Shown in pieces: positions 7,435 to 8,886 of a stretch of 8,886 nucleotides of DNA. The stretch is from a bacterium (lineage in GTDB: Bacteria; Electryoneota; RPQS01), in contig JAHIZR010000089.1 of assembly GCA_018814465.1 (NCBI GenBank), positions 1 to 8,886 of the forward strand. The letters are read 5' to 3'. Position numbers and translations under genes: made by a program. Within the stretch, counting starts at the first letter, position 1. Each line of letters begins with the position of its first letter. A model generated the notes under the pieces. It saw only the letters and a program-made list of their open reading frames with translations. It ran no database searches and had not been told where the DNA came from.

Positions 7435-8324
7435 ATCAAACCGAAAAAGCGCAATCCGCTCTGCTCCCGGCGATTATTGCGGTGTCATCATCCGCAATCT
7501 TTATCCGTTGGGCGGCGGCGGTGCCGCTCGCAGCGGCGTTCTGGCGCAGCGCGATGGCCGGACTGCTGTTTCTCCCGCTTTTTCTGATTCCCCGCTTTCG
7601 CCGCGAATTGCACAGCCTGTCCCGGAAGCGGATCGGAGTCATTGCGGCAGCGACGGTTATTATCGCCCTCCATCAGATCTGCTTCATCACCAGTTTAAGT
7701 TATACGTCGATTGCCGCCTCAACGTTTCTGACCAGTACTCAACCTATCTTTACCGCCTTTTTCGGCAGCCTGATTCTAAAGGAGCGCGTCGGAATAAAAA
7801 GCTGGGGAATGATTGCCGGAGCGTTGGTGGGGATGGCATTAATCACGATGGATCGTCCCATTGAGGGCGCATTCTTTGGGAATATGCTCGCCGTCCTCGC
7901 CGCAATTCTCGCCGCTCTTTATTCGCTGGCGGCTCGGAAGCTTCGGCAGACGACCCCGCTGGTTCCCTTCATGATGATTGTGCATATCAGCGGCTCTCTG
8001 TTTCTTGGACTCCTGCTCTTCGTGTTCGATATCCCCTTCGCCGGTTATGAGATGAAAACCTGGTTGGGTCTGTTCTTATTGGCTTTCCTACCGACTGCGA
8101 TCGGGCATAGCCTGTTAACCTTCTCGGTCGGTTTTCTGCCCGCCTTTATCGTTTCCTCATCGTTGTTGGGTGAACCGGTTGGAGCAACTATTCTGGGCGC
8201 GCTTTTTCTCGGCGAAGTTCCGGGAATACAGACTATTATCGGAGCAGCCATTATCATTTTATTCATCCTTGGAATTGTCCGGACGGGTCATATCCGGGTG
8301 ATTCCTGAACCTTTACGAGATTAA
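7431..8324 (+). CDS. EamA-family (drug/metabolite transporter superfamily) permease
   Basis: The 297-residue protein is almost wholly hydrophobic and fits the ten-helix, two-repeat EamA design. The first repeat covers about residues 10-140 and ends with the typical LKERVG (116-121) followed by a glycine-rich helix. The second covers about 147-284 and ends with the matching FLGEVPG (259-265) and IIGAAIIILFILGI. The family exports or imports small metabolites; the substrate cannot be read from sequence. The start is GTG at 7431, overlapping the TGA of the hydrolase gene (GTGA), a usual sign of coupled translation. No earlier start is needed since the first helix begins near residue 10. The ABC ATPase gene starts 4 bases after its TAA. 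It may move a compound handled by the hydrolase, but this is only a guess from position. Confidence 0.93.
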   Translation: MNQTEKAQSALLPAIIAVSSSAIFIRWAAAVPLAAAFWRSAMAGLLFLPLFLIPRFRRELHSLSRKRIGVIAAATVIIALHQICFITSLSYTSIAASTFLTSTQPIFTAFFGSLILKERVGIKSWGMIAGALVGMALITMDRPIEGAFFGNMLAVLAAILAALYSLAARKLRQTTPLVPFMMIVHISGSLFLGLLLFVFDIPFAGYEMKTWLGLFLLAFLPTAIGHSLLTFSVGFLPAFIVSSSLLGEPVGATILGALFLGEVPGIQTIIGAAIIILFILGIVRTGHIRVIPEPLRD

Positions 8325-8328
8325 TAAC

Positions 8329-8886
8329 TTGAATTCCTCAGATTCTGTTATTTCCATCGAGAACCTGACATTTCGTTATGGTTCTCAGACCATTCTGGAG
8401 AACATCTCGCTGGAGGTCGGTCGCGGCGAATTTGTCGGTTTGATCGGACCCAACGGAGGCGGCAAGACCACCCTGCTGAAATTGCTCATCGGACTGGAAA
8501 AGCCGCAATCAGGCACGATTTCCATCTTTGGGGAACGCACCGACTTATCTAATGAATGGCGATTACGAGTCGGTGTCGTACCGCAATTCCAAGCTGAGAT
8601 TCCTCGTTTCCCCGTACTGGCGAGAGATGTTGTCGAGATGGGACTTTTTGTTCGCGGGCGCACCGCACTGTCAAAACAAGAACGAGAAGCGCGAGTTGCT
8701 GAGAGCTTTGAAATGGTCGGCGCTTCATCATCTGCCAACAAGCCGATGTGGGAACTTTCCGGCGGTCAGCGGCAGCGAATATTCATCGCAAGAGCCCTCG
8801 CTGGAAAGCCAGAGCTTCTCCTATTGGACGAACCGACCGTCGGAGTTGATTCACATGGACAGGATTTGCTGTATACTTGGATTCGA
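8329..8886 (+). CDS. ABC transporter ATP-binding protein, ZnuC/MntB-like (3' end beyond window)
   Basis: The reading frame gives 186 residues and is still open at the right edge. All nucleotide-binding motifs up to the D-loop are intact: Walker A GPNGGGKTT at 40-48 with Lys46, Q-loop Gln86 in VVPQ, signature LSGGQRQR at 143-150, Walker B LLLLDEP at 163-169 with catalytic Glu168, and D-loop VGVD at 171-174. The H-loop lies beyond the window. The segment RFPVLARDVVEMGLF after the Q-loop matches the FPVTVxDVVxMG pattern common in zinc and manganese importer ATPases, so a metal-uptake role is plausible; a permease gene just downstream would be expected. No ATG lies near the start. TTG at 8329, 4 bases after the preceding stop, is chosen because the domain begins about six residues later; CTG at 8305 is the only other nearby candidate. 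Third gene of the rightward operon. Confidence 0.9.
   Translation, partial: MNSSDSVISIENLTFRYGSQTILENISLEVGRGEFVGLIGPNGGGKTTLLKLLIGLEKPQSGTISIFGERTDLSNEWRLRVGVVPQFQAEIPRFPVLARDVVEMGLFVRGRTALSKQEREARVAESFEMVGASSSANKPMWELSGGQRQRIFIARALAGKPELLLLDEPTVGVDSHGQDLLYTWIR

Noticed and set aside
8385..8741. 118-codon minus-strand open frame
   Set aside because: Antisense to the ABC ATPase, whose motifs are all intact in the plus-strand frame.
1..8886. CRISPR arrays, tRNA or rRNA genes, insertion sequences, attachment sites
   Set aside because: Reading both strands shows no regularly spaced repeats, no cloverleaf-like segment, no transposase or integrase motif, and almost no non-coding space to hold them.

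Overview
The window carries eight protein-coding genes in two divergent blocks, packed with almost no intergenic space. I see no tRNA, rRNA, CRISPR array, insertion sequence or phage gene. The organism is most likely a member of the FCB superphylum (Bacteroidota, Ignavibacteria, Fibrobacterota or related candidate phyla). The best evidence is the protein encoded at 5438-6634, which ends in a type IX secretion (Por) sorting domain of the YPNPFN kind. The lack of any convincing Shine-Dalgarno sequence before all eight starts, and an N-terminal barrel-like domain recalling the PorV/UPF0164 group, fit this. I cannot name a genus.

Left block, 1-6634, minus strand, transcribed right to left. Five genes lie in one direction with gaps of 36, 0, 32 and 64 bases, so they look like one operon. 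In order of transcription they are: a secreted LVIVD-repeat protein with a type IX sorting domain; a small multi-spanning membrane protein; a secreted protein of unknown family, possibly a beta-propeller; an OmpA-family peptidoglycan-binding protein with a long helical N-terminal part; and an SppA-like S49 peptidase that runs off the left edge. The peptidase carries about 270 residues of beta-strand-rich, outer-membrane-like sequence between its signal peptide and the protease domains. All five products have a predicted signal peptide or membrane segments, so the block is an envelope gene cluster.

Divergent region, 6635-6792. These 158 bases hold the promoters of both blocks and are the only intergenic space over 100 bases.

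Right block, 6793-8886, plus strand. Three genes: a glyoxalase II-type metallo-beta-lactamase-fold hydrolase, an EamA-type transporter whose GTG start overlaps the hydrolase stop by 4 bases, and the first 186 codons of an ABC transporter ATPase (closest in look to the zinc/manganese ZnuC/MntB group) that begins 4 bases after the transporter stop. This is a tight operon, but its common purpose is not evident from the three products.

The most unusual item is the barrel-plus-S49 architecture of the peptidase, together with its placement in a cluster with an OmpA protein, a type IX cargo and two unrecognised envelope proteins. I do not see a defence system or another clearly new machine.
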